64,000 nt of DNA from contig CP037918.1 in assembly GCA_019356535.1 (NCBI GenBank), positions 1,268,315-1,332,314 of the forward strand, given 5' to 3'. The notes under the pieces were generated by a model. The model had not been told where the DNA came from, made no database searches, and was given only the letters and a program-made list of their open reading frames with translations. The stretch is from Chromatiaceae bacterium. GTDB lineage: Bacteria; Pseudomonadota; Gammaproteobacteria; Chromatiales; Chromatiaceae. The stretch's first letter is position 1. Each line of letters begins with the position of its first letter. This document shows positions 25,846-32,268 of this stretch, in pieces. Made by a program: the position numbers and the translations under genes.

Positions 25846-26826
25846 GTGAACGCAACCAAACAACTCACCCTCGCGCTCGTCGCCGCCGCGACGCTGCTGC
25901 TCACCGGGTGCGGAACGATGGCAACCGATATTGCCGTCAGCGCGATGGACAAGGACGCCATCAAGGGCGACCTGCCGCCGGAGATGCAGGCGCACCTGAA
26001 AGAGCACCCTGGCGACATTCGCTTCAACCGCCCGAAGCTGGTCTGGAAGGTGGTGAAGGATCAGGACTTCGGCCCGGAGTGGCACGTCCTGCCCGACAAG
26101 GTGTACCTGCAAATCTACAAGGACAAGTTCAACGAGGTCTGGGACACCATGCAGCTCGATCAGGGCACCGGCAAAGCCTATGACGTGGTGGTGCGGATTC
26201 CGATCCTGTATCAGTTCCCTGGCCGCCCGATGAATTACTTTGCGGCGGGTTGGAGCTACGAGGCCGAGGTGGTCGATCCCGATACCGGCAAGGTCGTCGC
26301 CAAATGGGATGCAGGGCATGATCGAGGCCATTCCCCCTTCTGGGGTGGAAAATCAGATGCCAACCCCTCCTGTCAGGAAATGGGGCATCAATCTGTAGTC
26401 CCTCAAATGACATTGGCTGTAACAGTGCCACTGCTGGGTGTCAAGGACGGTGGCTTCACCAATTTCGAGGCGGTGGTGGATACCTATGTGCGTTGGAGCA
26501 AAAGCCTGGAAATGCCAGCACATACTGTTTTTGTTCGAGCGGATAAAAATAGTTATCCCTCTCTAAACCGCGACTTCCCCGGTCGCTTCAAGGACCTGTT
26601 CTGGCTGTTCGAGAAGGATGGGGATCTCTGGGGCGGACTGCGTACTATCACGATGGCCGAGACGCAGCGCGCCGCCGCGCAGGTGGGCTACCACATCGAC
26701 TTCCCGGACTACTGCTATGACGCGGAGGTTTACCGGGACTACGACGGCAGCGACGGCCCGCTGGCGCTGCACCTGGCCCCGCCGGGCGAGCGCAAGGACG
26801 GGGCTTGGAAGGTCGAACGGCTCTAA
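25846..26826 (+). CDS. Predicted lipoprotein A of the duplicated island module
   Basis: Protein of 326 residues with a lipoprotein signal (TLALVAAATLLLTGCGTM; lipobox LTGC). I do not recognise a domain. The mature part has a charged segment (DLPPEMQAHLKEHPGD), aromatic-rich stretches (DFGPEWHVLPDKVYLQIYKD, FKDLFWLFEKDGDLWGGL) and GYHIDFPDYCYDAE near the end. It starts at GTG 25846 with AAGGAG upstream. A near-duplicate lies at 28125-29102: the first 115 or so residues differ at only about two positions, the middle is clearly diverged, and most of the last 90 residues are again very similar. It ends in a terminator shared with the convergent gene. Confidence 0.78.
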   Translation: MNATKQLTLALVAAATLLLTGCGTMATDIAVSAMDKDAIKGDLPPEMQAHLKEHPGDIRFNRPKLVWKVVKDQDFGPEWHVLPDKVYLQIYKDKFNEVWDTMQLDQGTGKAYDVVVRIPILYQFPGRPMNYFAAGWSYEAEVVDPDTGKVVAKWDAGHDRGHSPFWGGKSDANPSCQEMGHQSVVPQMTLAVTVPLLGVKDGGFTNFEAVVDTYVRWSKSLEMPAHTVFVRADKNSYPSLNRDFPGRFKDLFWLFEKDGDLWGGLRTITMAETQRAAAQVGYHIDFPDYCYDAEVYRDYDGSDGPLALHLAPPGERKDGAWKVERL

Positions 26827-26846
26827 ACCCACACCCCGGAAGCCAA

Positions 26847-26871
26847 GGGGCGGCGTGAGCCGCCCCTTTTT
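26847..26871. terminator. Terminator after lipoprotein A
   Basis: GGGGCGGC (26847-26854), GTGA loop, GCCGCCCC (26859-26866) and TTTTT. It stands between convergent genes and closes the lipoprotein transcript. Confidence 0.86.
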
Positions 26872-26876
26872 GCTGC

Positions 26877-27336
26877 TCAGGGCAGTGCGGGAGCGAAGCC
26901 CGGCGCGGTGGTGGTGCCGGTCGTGCCGTTGGTTCCCGTCGCGCCGGTCGTGCCGGGAGCGGGCTGCTGCGTCAGCGGGGGAACATTGCCCAGCGGGTTC
27001 AGGTTGAACGACTTCATCCACGCATCGGTCTGGGCGATGACTTGCCGCAGGTAGCGGTTGGTGTACTCGATGGTGTCCCCCGGCAACAGGTCGCGTCCCG
27101 AGACGAAGTATTCCTTGTGGGTCAGCGACTGATCGCGGAACCACTGCCCGGTCGCTCCCGGTGTCCTCTTGATGTCCTGTCCCGGATCGGAGGCAATCAT
27201 CTTGTCGTGGACCCCCTTGCGCCAGTCGAACCCGCCGGGCAGGCCGTTGATGTTGAGCGGGTCCTTGCCGGTTGCGAACACCCGGTCGGCGGCATCGCCG
27301 GGAGACACCCCGTTGGCGAGGTTCCAACCGAGGTTG
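26877..27336 (-). pseudogene. 5'-truncated copy A of the hydrophobic/TGA-tail protein
   Basis: The last 150 or so codons of a gene whose longer paralogue is at 29154-30151. The shared core (KDPLNINGLPGGFDWRKG through YTNRYLRQVIAQTDAWM) is identical in both for about 80 residues; the C-terminus is Gly/Thr/Ala/Pro-rich (TGATGTNGTTGTTTAPGF). Similarity starts at ANLGWN and the membrane-hairpin half is absent: the frame meets a stop at 27371-27369, exactly where the tumE promoter begins. Arrival of the tumEA module probably removed the 5' half. A short protein from 27308 is possible but unlikely to be functional. Confidence 0.65.
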
Positions 27337-27360
27337 GCGTGCTGCTGGATGACCCACCTG

Positions 27361-27389
27361 TTGACGTACTAGACAACGGCTACTAGCAT
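27361..27389 (+). promoter_or_regulatory. tumEA promoter, probably giving a leaderless mRNA
   Basis: TTGACG (27361-27366), 17-nt spacer, TAGCAT (27384-27389). The tumE ATG is at 27397, only 7 nt after the -10 box, so transcription should begin at or next to the start codon. The spacer contains AACGGCTAC, also present in the higB promoter. Confidence 0.5.
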
Positions 27390-27396
27390 CCCTTCC

Positions 27397-27705
27397 ATGA
27401 AAGCGGAACGCCTGCTCCACCAGCGACAATGGATCTCACAAAACGAACTCGTCGAGATGAAGATCTGGCGTGTCCCCTGCCCCGTTCCGCCTTGCAACCA
27501 CGAGTACAAGTACAGCCTGGTCTATATCAGGGACGGCCAGAGGATCATCGGATTCGATAACGAACGAGGCAAGGGAGATCACTGCCATCTGGGAGACAAG
27601 GAAATCCGATACGACTTCACGAGCACAGACAACCTGATCCGGGATTTCCTGGAATTACTGAAGGAGCACCAATCCCATGAGCCGGACATTGACCATCACG
27701 ATTGA
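27397..27705 (+). CDS. tumE: TumE-family toxin (DUF6516)
   Basis: Toxin-like protein of 102 residues. The segments MKAERLLHQRQWI, NELVEMKIWRVPCPVP and QRIIGFDNERGKGDHCH match the pattern of DUF6516/TumE toxins, which are encoded just before an HTH antitoxin. The molecular target is not known to me. The last 29 nt overlap tumA, so the two are coupled. There is no room for a ribosome binding site if the predicted promoter is right. Confidence 0.75.
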   Translation: MKAERLLHQRQWISQNELVEMKIWRVPCPVPPCNHEYKYSLVYIRDGQRIIGFDNERGKGDHCHLGDKEIRYDFTSTDNLIRDFLELLKEHQSHEPDIDHHD

Positions 27706-28027
27706 GGAAGACTGGCGCAAATCGCTCGAATCCAACGCTCGCCGGGCCATGAGCGGCGAGGTGGTTGGGGAAATTCTCAGCTTCGCCAGCGCCGATCTCT
27801 TCTTTTCGAAGCTGACGCCGGGGCGTCTGGCGCTAGTGCGGCAAGTTCAGGGCAAGGAAGTCATGGGCGTTCGGGAGATTGCCCGCCTGGTGGGGCGCGA
27901 CGTGCGGCGAGTGCATGACGATATTCAGATATTGCTCGAACTGGGCCTGTTCGAGAAGACACCTGACGGCAAGATCGTCTGCCCCTATGACGACATTCAC
28001 GTTGACATGCACTTGCGGGCCGCCTAA
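27677..28027 (+). CDS. tumA: TumA-type HTH antitoxin/regulator
   Basis: Protein of 116 residues encoded in overlap with the TumE toxin. The C-terminal half is a winged helix-turn-helix (VMGVREIARLVGRDVRRVHD, then ILLELGLFEKTPDGKIV), and the N-terminus TLTITIEEDWRKSLE probably contacts the toxin. The expected role is toxin neutralisation and autoregulation. It is followed 33 nt later by island repeat copy 2. Confidence 0.75.
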   Translation: MSRTLTITIEEDWRKSLESNARRAMSGEVVGEILSFASADLFFSKLTPGRLALVRQVQGKEVMGVREIARLVGRDVRRVHDDIQILLELGLFEKTPDGKIVCPYDDIHVDMHLRAA

Positions 28028-28059
28028 CCACTTGCCCGGAGGCAAGGCCGCCTGGCCTC

Positions 28060-28089
28060 CCTTGCGTTTTCCCAGAACCCCGGATAATG
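28060..28089 (+). repeat. Island repeat, copy 2
   Basis: Same 30 bp as copy 1 (CCTTGCGTTTTCCCAGAACC then CCGGATAATG). It is preceded by a CTTGCC/GGCAAG hairpin at 28031-28046. The similarity to copy 1 continues through the ribosome binding site into the lipoprotein gene. Confidence 0.8.
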
Positions 28090-28124
28090 GAAGTCACGGA
28101 AGACGAACAACAAGGAGTGGAACC

Positions 28125-29102
28125 GTGAACGCAACCAAACAACTCACCCTCGCACTCGTCTCCGCCGCGACGCTGCTGCTCACCGGGTGCGGAACGATGG
28201 CAACCGATATTGCCGTCAGCGCGATGGACAAGGACGCCATCAAGGGCGACCTGCCCCCGGAGATGCAGGCGCACCTGAAAGAACACCCCGGCGACATTCG
28301 CTTCAACCGCCCGAAGCTGATCTGGAAGGTGGTGAAGGATCAGGACTTCGGCCCGGAGTGGCACGTCCTGCCGGACAAGGTGTACCTGCAAATCTACAAG
28401 GACAAGTTCAACGAGGTCTGGGACACCATGCAGCTCGATCAGGGCACCGGCAAAGCCTATGACGTGGTGGTGCGGGTGCCGATTGTGTATCAGTATGCCG
28501 GGTATCCGATGAGCTACTACACCTCCGGCTGGAGCTACGAGGCCGAGGTGGTCGATCCCGACACCGGCAAGGTCATCGCCCACTGGGACGCTGGGCACAC
28601 GCGGATGGAGGGGCCTTATTGGGGGAGTCGAGGGCCGGCCAACCCCCCTTGTCAGGAGATGGGGCACCGCCTACCGATTCCTCATGTTGCGCTGGCTGTA
28701 ACCGTGCCGCTGCTTGGAGTCAAGGACGGCGGGTTCACCAACTTCGAGACCGTGGTTGATACCTATGCTCGGTGGAGCAAAAACCAAGAAATGCCTGGTG
28801 CTGCCTTCTCCGTTCGACTGGACAACGAAAATCCAGTTCTCCTGAACCGCGACTTCCCCGGTCGCTTCAAGGACCTGTTCTGGCTCTTCGAGAAGGACGG
28901 GGATCTTTGGGGCGGGCTGCGCGGAGTCACAATGGCCGAGACGCAGCGCGCTGCCAAGAAGGTCGGCTACCACATCGACTTCCCGGACTACTGCTACGAT
29001 GCAGAGGGTTATCGGTACTACGATGGCAGCGACGGCCCGCTGGAACTGCACCTGGCCCCGCCGGGTGAGCGGAAAGACCTGATGTGGAAGATCGAACCTT
29101 GA
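28125..29102 (+). CDS. Predicted lipoprotein B of the duplicated island module
   Basis: Protein of 325 residues, paralogue of lipoprotein A (25846-26826), with the same lipobox (LLLTGCGTM) and the same GTG start after AAGGAG. The N-terminal third is almost identical to A. A central region (PIVYQYAGYPMSYYTSGWS to about residue 230, with a conserved patch LLGVKDGGFTNFE inside) has diverged, and the end (RDFPGRFKDLFWLFEKDG onward) is again close. This mosaic suggests partial gene conversion or selection on an exposed middle. No family is recognised; the lipid anchor points to the envelope. Confidence 0.78.
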   Translation: MNATKQLTLALVSAATLLLTGCGTMATDIAVSAMDKDAIKGDLPPEMQAHLKEHPGDIRFNRPKLIWKVVKDQDFGPEWHVLPDKVYLQIYKDKFNEVWDTMQLDQGTGKAYDVVVRVPIVYQYAGYPMSYYTSGWSYEAEVVDPDTGKVIAHWDAGHTRMEGPYWGSRGPANPPCQEMGHRLPIPHVALAVTVPLLGVKDGGFTNFETVVDTYARWSKNQEMPGAAFSVRLDNENPVLLNRDFPGRFKDLFWLFEKDGDLWGGLRGVTMAETQRAAKKVGYHIDFPDYCYDAEGYRYYDGSDGPLELHLAPPGERKDLMWKIEP

Positions 29103-29121
29103 TCTTACCCCCGGAAGCAAA

Positions 29122-29146
29122 GGGGCGGCGCTGCCGCCCCTTTTTT
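29122..29146. terminator. Terminator after lipoprotein B
   Basis: GGGGCGGC (29122-29129), loop GCT, GCCGCCCC (29133-29140) and TTTTTT. It has the same stem as the terminator after lipoprotein A, so it was duplicated with the module. Confidence 0.87.
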
Positions 29147-29153
29147 ACGCCCG

Positions 29154-30151
29154 TCAGGGCAGCGCGGGAGCGAAGCTCGGTGCGGTGGTGGTGCCGGTGG
29201 TGCCGTTCGCCCCGGTCGCGCCGGGGGACGGCACGGTGACAGCCGGGCCGACATTGGCGAGCGGGTTCAGATTGAACGACCGCATCCACGCATCGGTCTG
29301 GGCGATGACTTGCCGCAGGTAGCGGTTGGTGTACTCGATGGTGTCCCCCGGCAACAGGTCGCGTCCCGAGACGAAGTATTCCTTGTGGGTCAGCGACTGA
29401 TCGCGGAACCACTGCCCGGTCGCTCCCGGTGTCCTCTTGATGTCCTGCCCCGGATCGGAGGCAATCATCTTGTCGTGGACCCCCTTGCGCCAGTCGAACC
29501 CGCCGGGCAGGCCGTTGATGTTGAGCGGGTCTTTGCCATTGGAGAAGATACGCGCGGTAGTATCGCCCAGCCCCACGCCGTTCGCCATGTTCCAGCCGAG
29601 GTTTGCCAGACCACCGACCAGGCCGGAGGTCAGGGCGGAGACAGAGCCAATGCCCCCTACTGCTGCCCCAGTGGCAGCCCCACCCCCCACCGCCGACATC
29701 AACTGCCCGAGTCCGGGGATGAGCGCGGAGACAGCGAAGGAGAAGACGAACATGGCAAGGCCGGTCCATGCGCTTTTGGACTGAGCGAAGGTGTAGGACA
29801 GCACCTCCTGTTGCGGCAGCGTGGCGTACTGGCCCTGGTGCCGGACATAGGCGGTCTTGCCGAGGTCGAAGTTATCGCCGCGTGTATTGGTAAAACCGAG
29901 GTGCATGGCATTCGGGATCGGCACCTGCGGAGGCGTGATGACCGTCCAACGGGGCTTGGTGTAGGCGTTGACGGTGGTGGTGATCTTTTTCTTAAAGAGC
30001 CTCCCGGACTTGCGTTGCAAGACTTCATGCCGAGTGATCATGTTGGCGACCCAGGCCATTTTGGCTTTTTGCTGGATGCCCAAGCCCCGACAACGGCATA
30101 GAAGGCGTTGGGAGTGATGTTGGTCCACTCGTCGGGGTGGGCCGGGTCCAT
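29154..30151 (-). pseudogene. Hydrophobic/TGA-tail protein, copy B, with a probable frameshift near its start
   Basis: The long frame (29154 to about 30085) encodes LGIQQKAKMAWVANMI, a basic stretch, a membrane hairpin region (AMFVFSFAVSALIPGLGQLM followed by Gly/Ala-rich segments), the core shared with copy A, and a TGATG-like low-complexity tail. The natural start seems to be ATG 30151 in another frame (MDPAHPDEWTNITPNAFYAV); adding one G in the GGGG run near 30086 would join both parts in frame. So the gene is either freshly broken, subject to slippage, or contains a sequencing error. The family is unknown. It converges with lipoprotein B and ends 23 nt before the higB promoter. Confidence 0.6.
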
Positions 30152-30173
30152 AAGGGGTTGCCGAAAGCCCCCG

Positions 30174-30202
30174 TTGCCCGCATGTAGCCCAACGGCTACA
30201 AT
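30174..30202 (+). promoter_or_regulatory. higBA promoter with overlapping palindromic operator, leaderless layout
   Basis: TTGCCC (30174-30179), 17-nt spacer, TACAAT (30197-30202), with the higB ATG at 30209, so the transcript should start at the start codon. The palindrome TGTAGCC (30183-30189), CAAC, GGCTACA (30194-30200) covers the spacer and -10 box, ideal for repression by the HTH antitoxin. Confidence 0.58.
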
Positions 30203-30208
30203 AAGCCT

Positions 30209-30517
30209 ATGGGATACGAGGTTCGCACCACCCCTGTCTTTGACCGTTGGCTCAAGGGACTGAAGGACCGCCAGGCAGTGCGTGCCATCACTCTGCGGAT
30301 CGCACGTGCCGAAGCCGGCCACCTGGGGGATGCCAAGCCTGTTGGCAGTGGCGTGAGCGAGATGCGGATTTTCGTCGGCAAGGGGTATCGCCTCTACTTC
30401 ACGATTCGTGGCGACACCCTGCTGCTGTTGCTCAACGGTGGCACCAAGAGCAGCAAGAAGCAACAGCAACTCGACATTCAGCGTGCCATGCAAATTCTCA
30501 GCGAGATCGAGGAATAG
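30209..30517 (+). CDS. higB: RelE/ParE-superfamily addiction-module killer protein (HigB-like)
   Basis: Toxin of 102 residues of the killer-protein subgroup paired with HigA-like antidotes. Typical segments are VRTTPVFDRWLKGLKDRQA, GDAKPVGSGVSEMRIFVGKG with YRLYFTIRGDTLLLLL, and the C-terminal GGTKSSKKQQQLDIQRAM. Such toxins usually cleave mRNA on the ribosome. The toxin comes before its antitoxin, as in higBA, with 3 nt between them. Confidence 0.87.
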   Translation: MGYEVRTTPVFDRWLKGLKDRQAVRAITLRIARAEAGHLGDAKPVGSGVSEMRIFVGKGYRLYFTIRGDTLLLLLNGGTKSSKKQQQLDIQRAMQILSEIEE

Positions 30518-30520
30518 GCC

Positions 30521-30796
30521 ATGAAAACCCGAGCATTCAACCCCTTCGACTACATGGAGACGCAGGAAGAGATCAATGCCTACCTGCTGGAGTGCTTCAA
30601 CGACGAGGACCCGCAGGTGTTCGTCAATGCGCTGGGGCACCTGGCGCGGCACTACGGCGTGAGCGAGGTAGCCCGTGCAGCCGGACTCAACCGGGAAAGC
30701 CTGTACAAGATTTTCAGCGGCAAGGCGCAGCCGAAGTGGGATACGGTGCGGCGCCTGATGCGGGCGCTGCATGTGGATTTGACCATCGCCGCCTGA
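30521..30796 (+). CDS. higA: HigA-like addiction-module antidote protein
   Basis: Antitoxin of 91 residues. It starts with RAFNPFDYMETQEEINAYL, which fits the antidote subgroup, and has a Cro/CI-type HTH (YGVSEVARAAGLNRESLYKI, then FSGKAQPKWDTVRRLMRAL). It [11 protein letters not shown] the upstream toxin and should bind the palindrome in the shared promoter. Third toxin-antitoxin module of the island, ending 44 nt before repeat copy 3. Confidence 0.87.
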   Translation: MKTRAFNPFDYMETQEEINAYLLECFNDEDPQVFVNALGHLARHYGVSEVARAAGLNRESLYKIFSGKAQPKWDTVRRLMRALHVDLTIAA

Positions 30797-30840
30797 CCTA
30801 ACCCGCAAACGCGCCCCTCCCCGCCTGCCGCGCCGACCGG

Positions 30841-30869
30841 CTTGCGTTTTCCCAGAACCCCGGATAATG
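30841..30869 (+). repeat. Island repeat, copy 3 (right edge)
   Basis: Starts CTTGCGTTTTCCCAGAACCC and runs to GGATAATG; similarity to copies 1 and 2 stops within a few bases after that. No lipoprotein gene follows. It directly adjoins the decayed phosphatase fragment, so it may mark the right end of the island. Confidence 0.78.
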
Positions 30870-30990
30870 GACCACAAAGACGTCTGGGCCGGATTCAGGG
30901 CAGTGGCCGAAGAAGGTTTGCGCCGGATGCCCAGCGCTTGCGGGTTCAGGTACTGCCCATGCACACGAACAGAACCTTTACCATTGGCAT
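30870..30990 (-). pseudogene. Decayed 5' fragment of a LMW protein-tyrosine phosphatase
   Basis: On the minus strand ATG 30990 opens MPMVKVLFVCMG, matching the LMW-PTP start up to the nucleophile Cys (intact gene: KIRILFVCMGNICRSP). GAGAG precedes the ATG. After the Gly, stops and frameshifts follow and only faint similarity remains up to repeat 3. The location next to kdsB is where the gene stands in related bacteria, so this may be the original copy cut by the island. The match is only about 9-12 residues, so this is tentative. Confidence 0.4.
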
Positions 30991-31029
30991 CACTCTCAGT
31001 TTTCAGAACCAGCGAACGGGAATCGCCCC

Positions 31030-31302
31030 ATGACATCGCCCCTGCATCGCAATCTGCGCAAGCTGGTCGGCCGGCGCTACCGTTACCTGTCGGACGACTG
31101 GGTCCTCATCGACATACTGGGCGATGAGGACTGTGTGGTGCTGCAACGCCTATCGGGCGGCGAGCCCGACCCGCTGCAGACCGACCAGTACGGGCTGGCA
31201 CGACGTCGCGTGCCCGAGACCCTCACCCTGCCCATCTCCAGCGCGGACGACCCCGACACCTATTCCGAGGAACTGCTGTTGCTGTTCAGCGAAGGCGGCT
31301 GA
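31030..31302 (+). CDS. Small hypothetical protein beside kdsB
   Basis: Protein of 90 residues, acidic, without signal or membrane segments. LRKLVGRRYRYLSDDWVLID followed by LGDEDCVVLQRLSGG suggests a small beta-barrel-like fold. I recognise no family. Its last 17 nt overlap the 3' end of kdsB on the opposite strand. Composition matches core genes, so it is probably chromosomal backbone rather than island. Confidence 0.65.
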   Translation: MTSPLHRNLRKLVGRRYRYLSDDWVLIDILGDEDCVVLQRLSGGEPDPLQTDQYGLARRRVPETLTLPISSADDPDTYSEELLLLFSEGG

Positions 31303-32038
31303 TCGCGGCGCAGACGCGTTCGTAGTCCTCCCGGGTATCCACGCCAGCCGGCGGTGGCTCGTCCACGATGCCCACCGCGATACGCTCACCTGCCCACAGC
31401 ACCCGCAGCTGTTCCAGGGCCTCGTCCTGCTCGATGGGTGCAGGTGACCATTCCTGGTAACGCTGCAGAAAACTCGCCCGGTATGCGTAGATCCCCAGGT
31501 GGCGATACATACCCTCCGGTCTTGCCTCGCCCTGTTCGAAGACGCCGCGCTTCCAGGGTATGGGCGCACGGCTGAAATACAGCGCCATGCCGTGCTGATC
31601 GGTGACCAGCTTGACCGCATTGCTGTCGAACACCTCATCGGCGTGCAGGGGTACACCTAGGGTAGCCATCGCCGCGTCGGGATGGGCATGCAGGGTGGCT
31701 GCCACGCGATCGAGCAGCGTCGGCGGCATCAGCGGTTCATCGCCCTGCAGGTTGACCACCAGGGTGTCCTCGTCCCACCCCATGCGCTCGGCAACCTCGG
31801 CGATGCGATCGGTACCGCTCTGATGCTCTGCCGCGGTCAGGCAGACCTCACCGCCGAAGGCATGGACGGCCTCGGCAATACGGGAGTCATCGGTAGCCAC
31901 CACCACGTGTGCCGCGGCGCTCTCCTGCGCTCGCTCCCAGACGTGGCGGATCATCGGTTGCCCGGCGATCTCCAGCAGGGGCTTGCCGGGCAGGCGCGTC
32001 GAGGCGAAACGCGCCGGGATCACCACGTGATAGCGCAT
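31286..32038 (-). CDS. kdsB: 3-deoxy-manno-octulosonate cytidylyltransferase (CMP-Kdo synthetase)
   Basis: Makes CMP-Kdo for lipopolysaccharide inner core. It has 250 residues, the family length. The nucleotide-binding start is HVVIPARFASTRLPGKPLL, followed by VVVATDDSRIAEAV, VNLQGDEPLMPP (metal and substrate Asp), YFSRAPIPWKR and YRHLGIYAYRASFL. All standard motifs are intact. It sits 2 nt after the Trm112 gene in an lpxK-Trm112-kdsB run, all for envelope lipid A/Kdo synthesis or linked by conserved order. Confidence 0.95.
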   Translation of the reverse strand: MRYHVVIPARFASTRLPGKPLLEIAGQPMIRHVWERAQESAAAHVVVATDDSRIAEAVHAFGGEVCLTAAEHQSGTDRIAEVAERMGWDEDTLVVNLQGDEPLMPPTLLDRVAATLHAHPDAAMATLGVPLHADEVFDSNAVKLVTDQHGMALYFSRAPIPWKRGVFEQGEARPEGMYRHLGIYAYRASFLQRYQEWSPAPIEQDEALEQLRVLWAGERIAVGIVDEPPPAGVDTREDYERVCAAISRLR

Positions 32039-32040
32039 GC

Positions 32041-32226
32041 TCAGTCTTCGACCTCTTCGTCGGCCGGCAACTCGCGCGCTTCCTCGACCAGCATCACCGG
32101 GATGTCATCGCGGATCGGAAAGGCCAGGCGGTCGACCTTGCAGATCAGTTCTGCCGCCTCCTTGCGATAGACCAGCTTGCCCTTGCACAGCGGGCAGACC
32201 AAGATTTCCAGCAGTTTCTTGTCCAT
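32041..32226 (-). CDS. Trm112 family (YcaR-like) protein
   Basis: Small protein of 61 residues. [20 protein letters not shown] is the Trm112/YcaR signature with one C-x-x-C pair, and [19 protein letters not shown] is the conserved end. Trm112 proteins act as partners of methyltransferases in other organisms; the bacterial role is unclear. It is classically found between lpxK and kdsB, as here. Confidence 0.92.
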   Translation of the reverse strand: MDKKLLEILVCPLCKGKLVYRKEAAELICKVDRLAFPIRDDIPVMLVEEARELPADEEVED

Positions 32227-32268
32227 GGGGTTCTCCTCGGGGCCGGCAGTCCGGCGAAAACGGCAGTG

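Noticed and set aside
28028..28060. Possible integron attC site at the hairpin before repeat 2
   Set aside because: The CTTGCC/GGCAAG hairpin is not found before repeats 1 and 3, and no R'/R'' core sites were seen.
25781..30869. CRISPR array
   Set aside because: Only three repeats spaced by more than 2 kb, with genes between them and no cas gene.
30038..31036. 332-residue minus-strand frame across higBA and repeat 3
   Set aside because: It is antisense to two good TA genes; only its two ends carry real signal (partner B start and phosphatase fragment).
30867..31127. 86-residue plus-strand frame after repeat 3
   Set aside because: No ribosome binding site; it overlaps the better-supported gene at 31030 and the decayed phosphatase.
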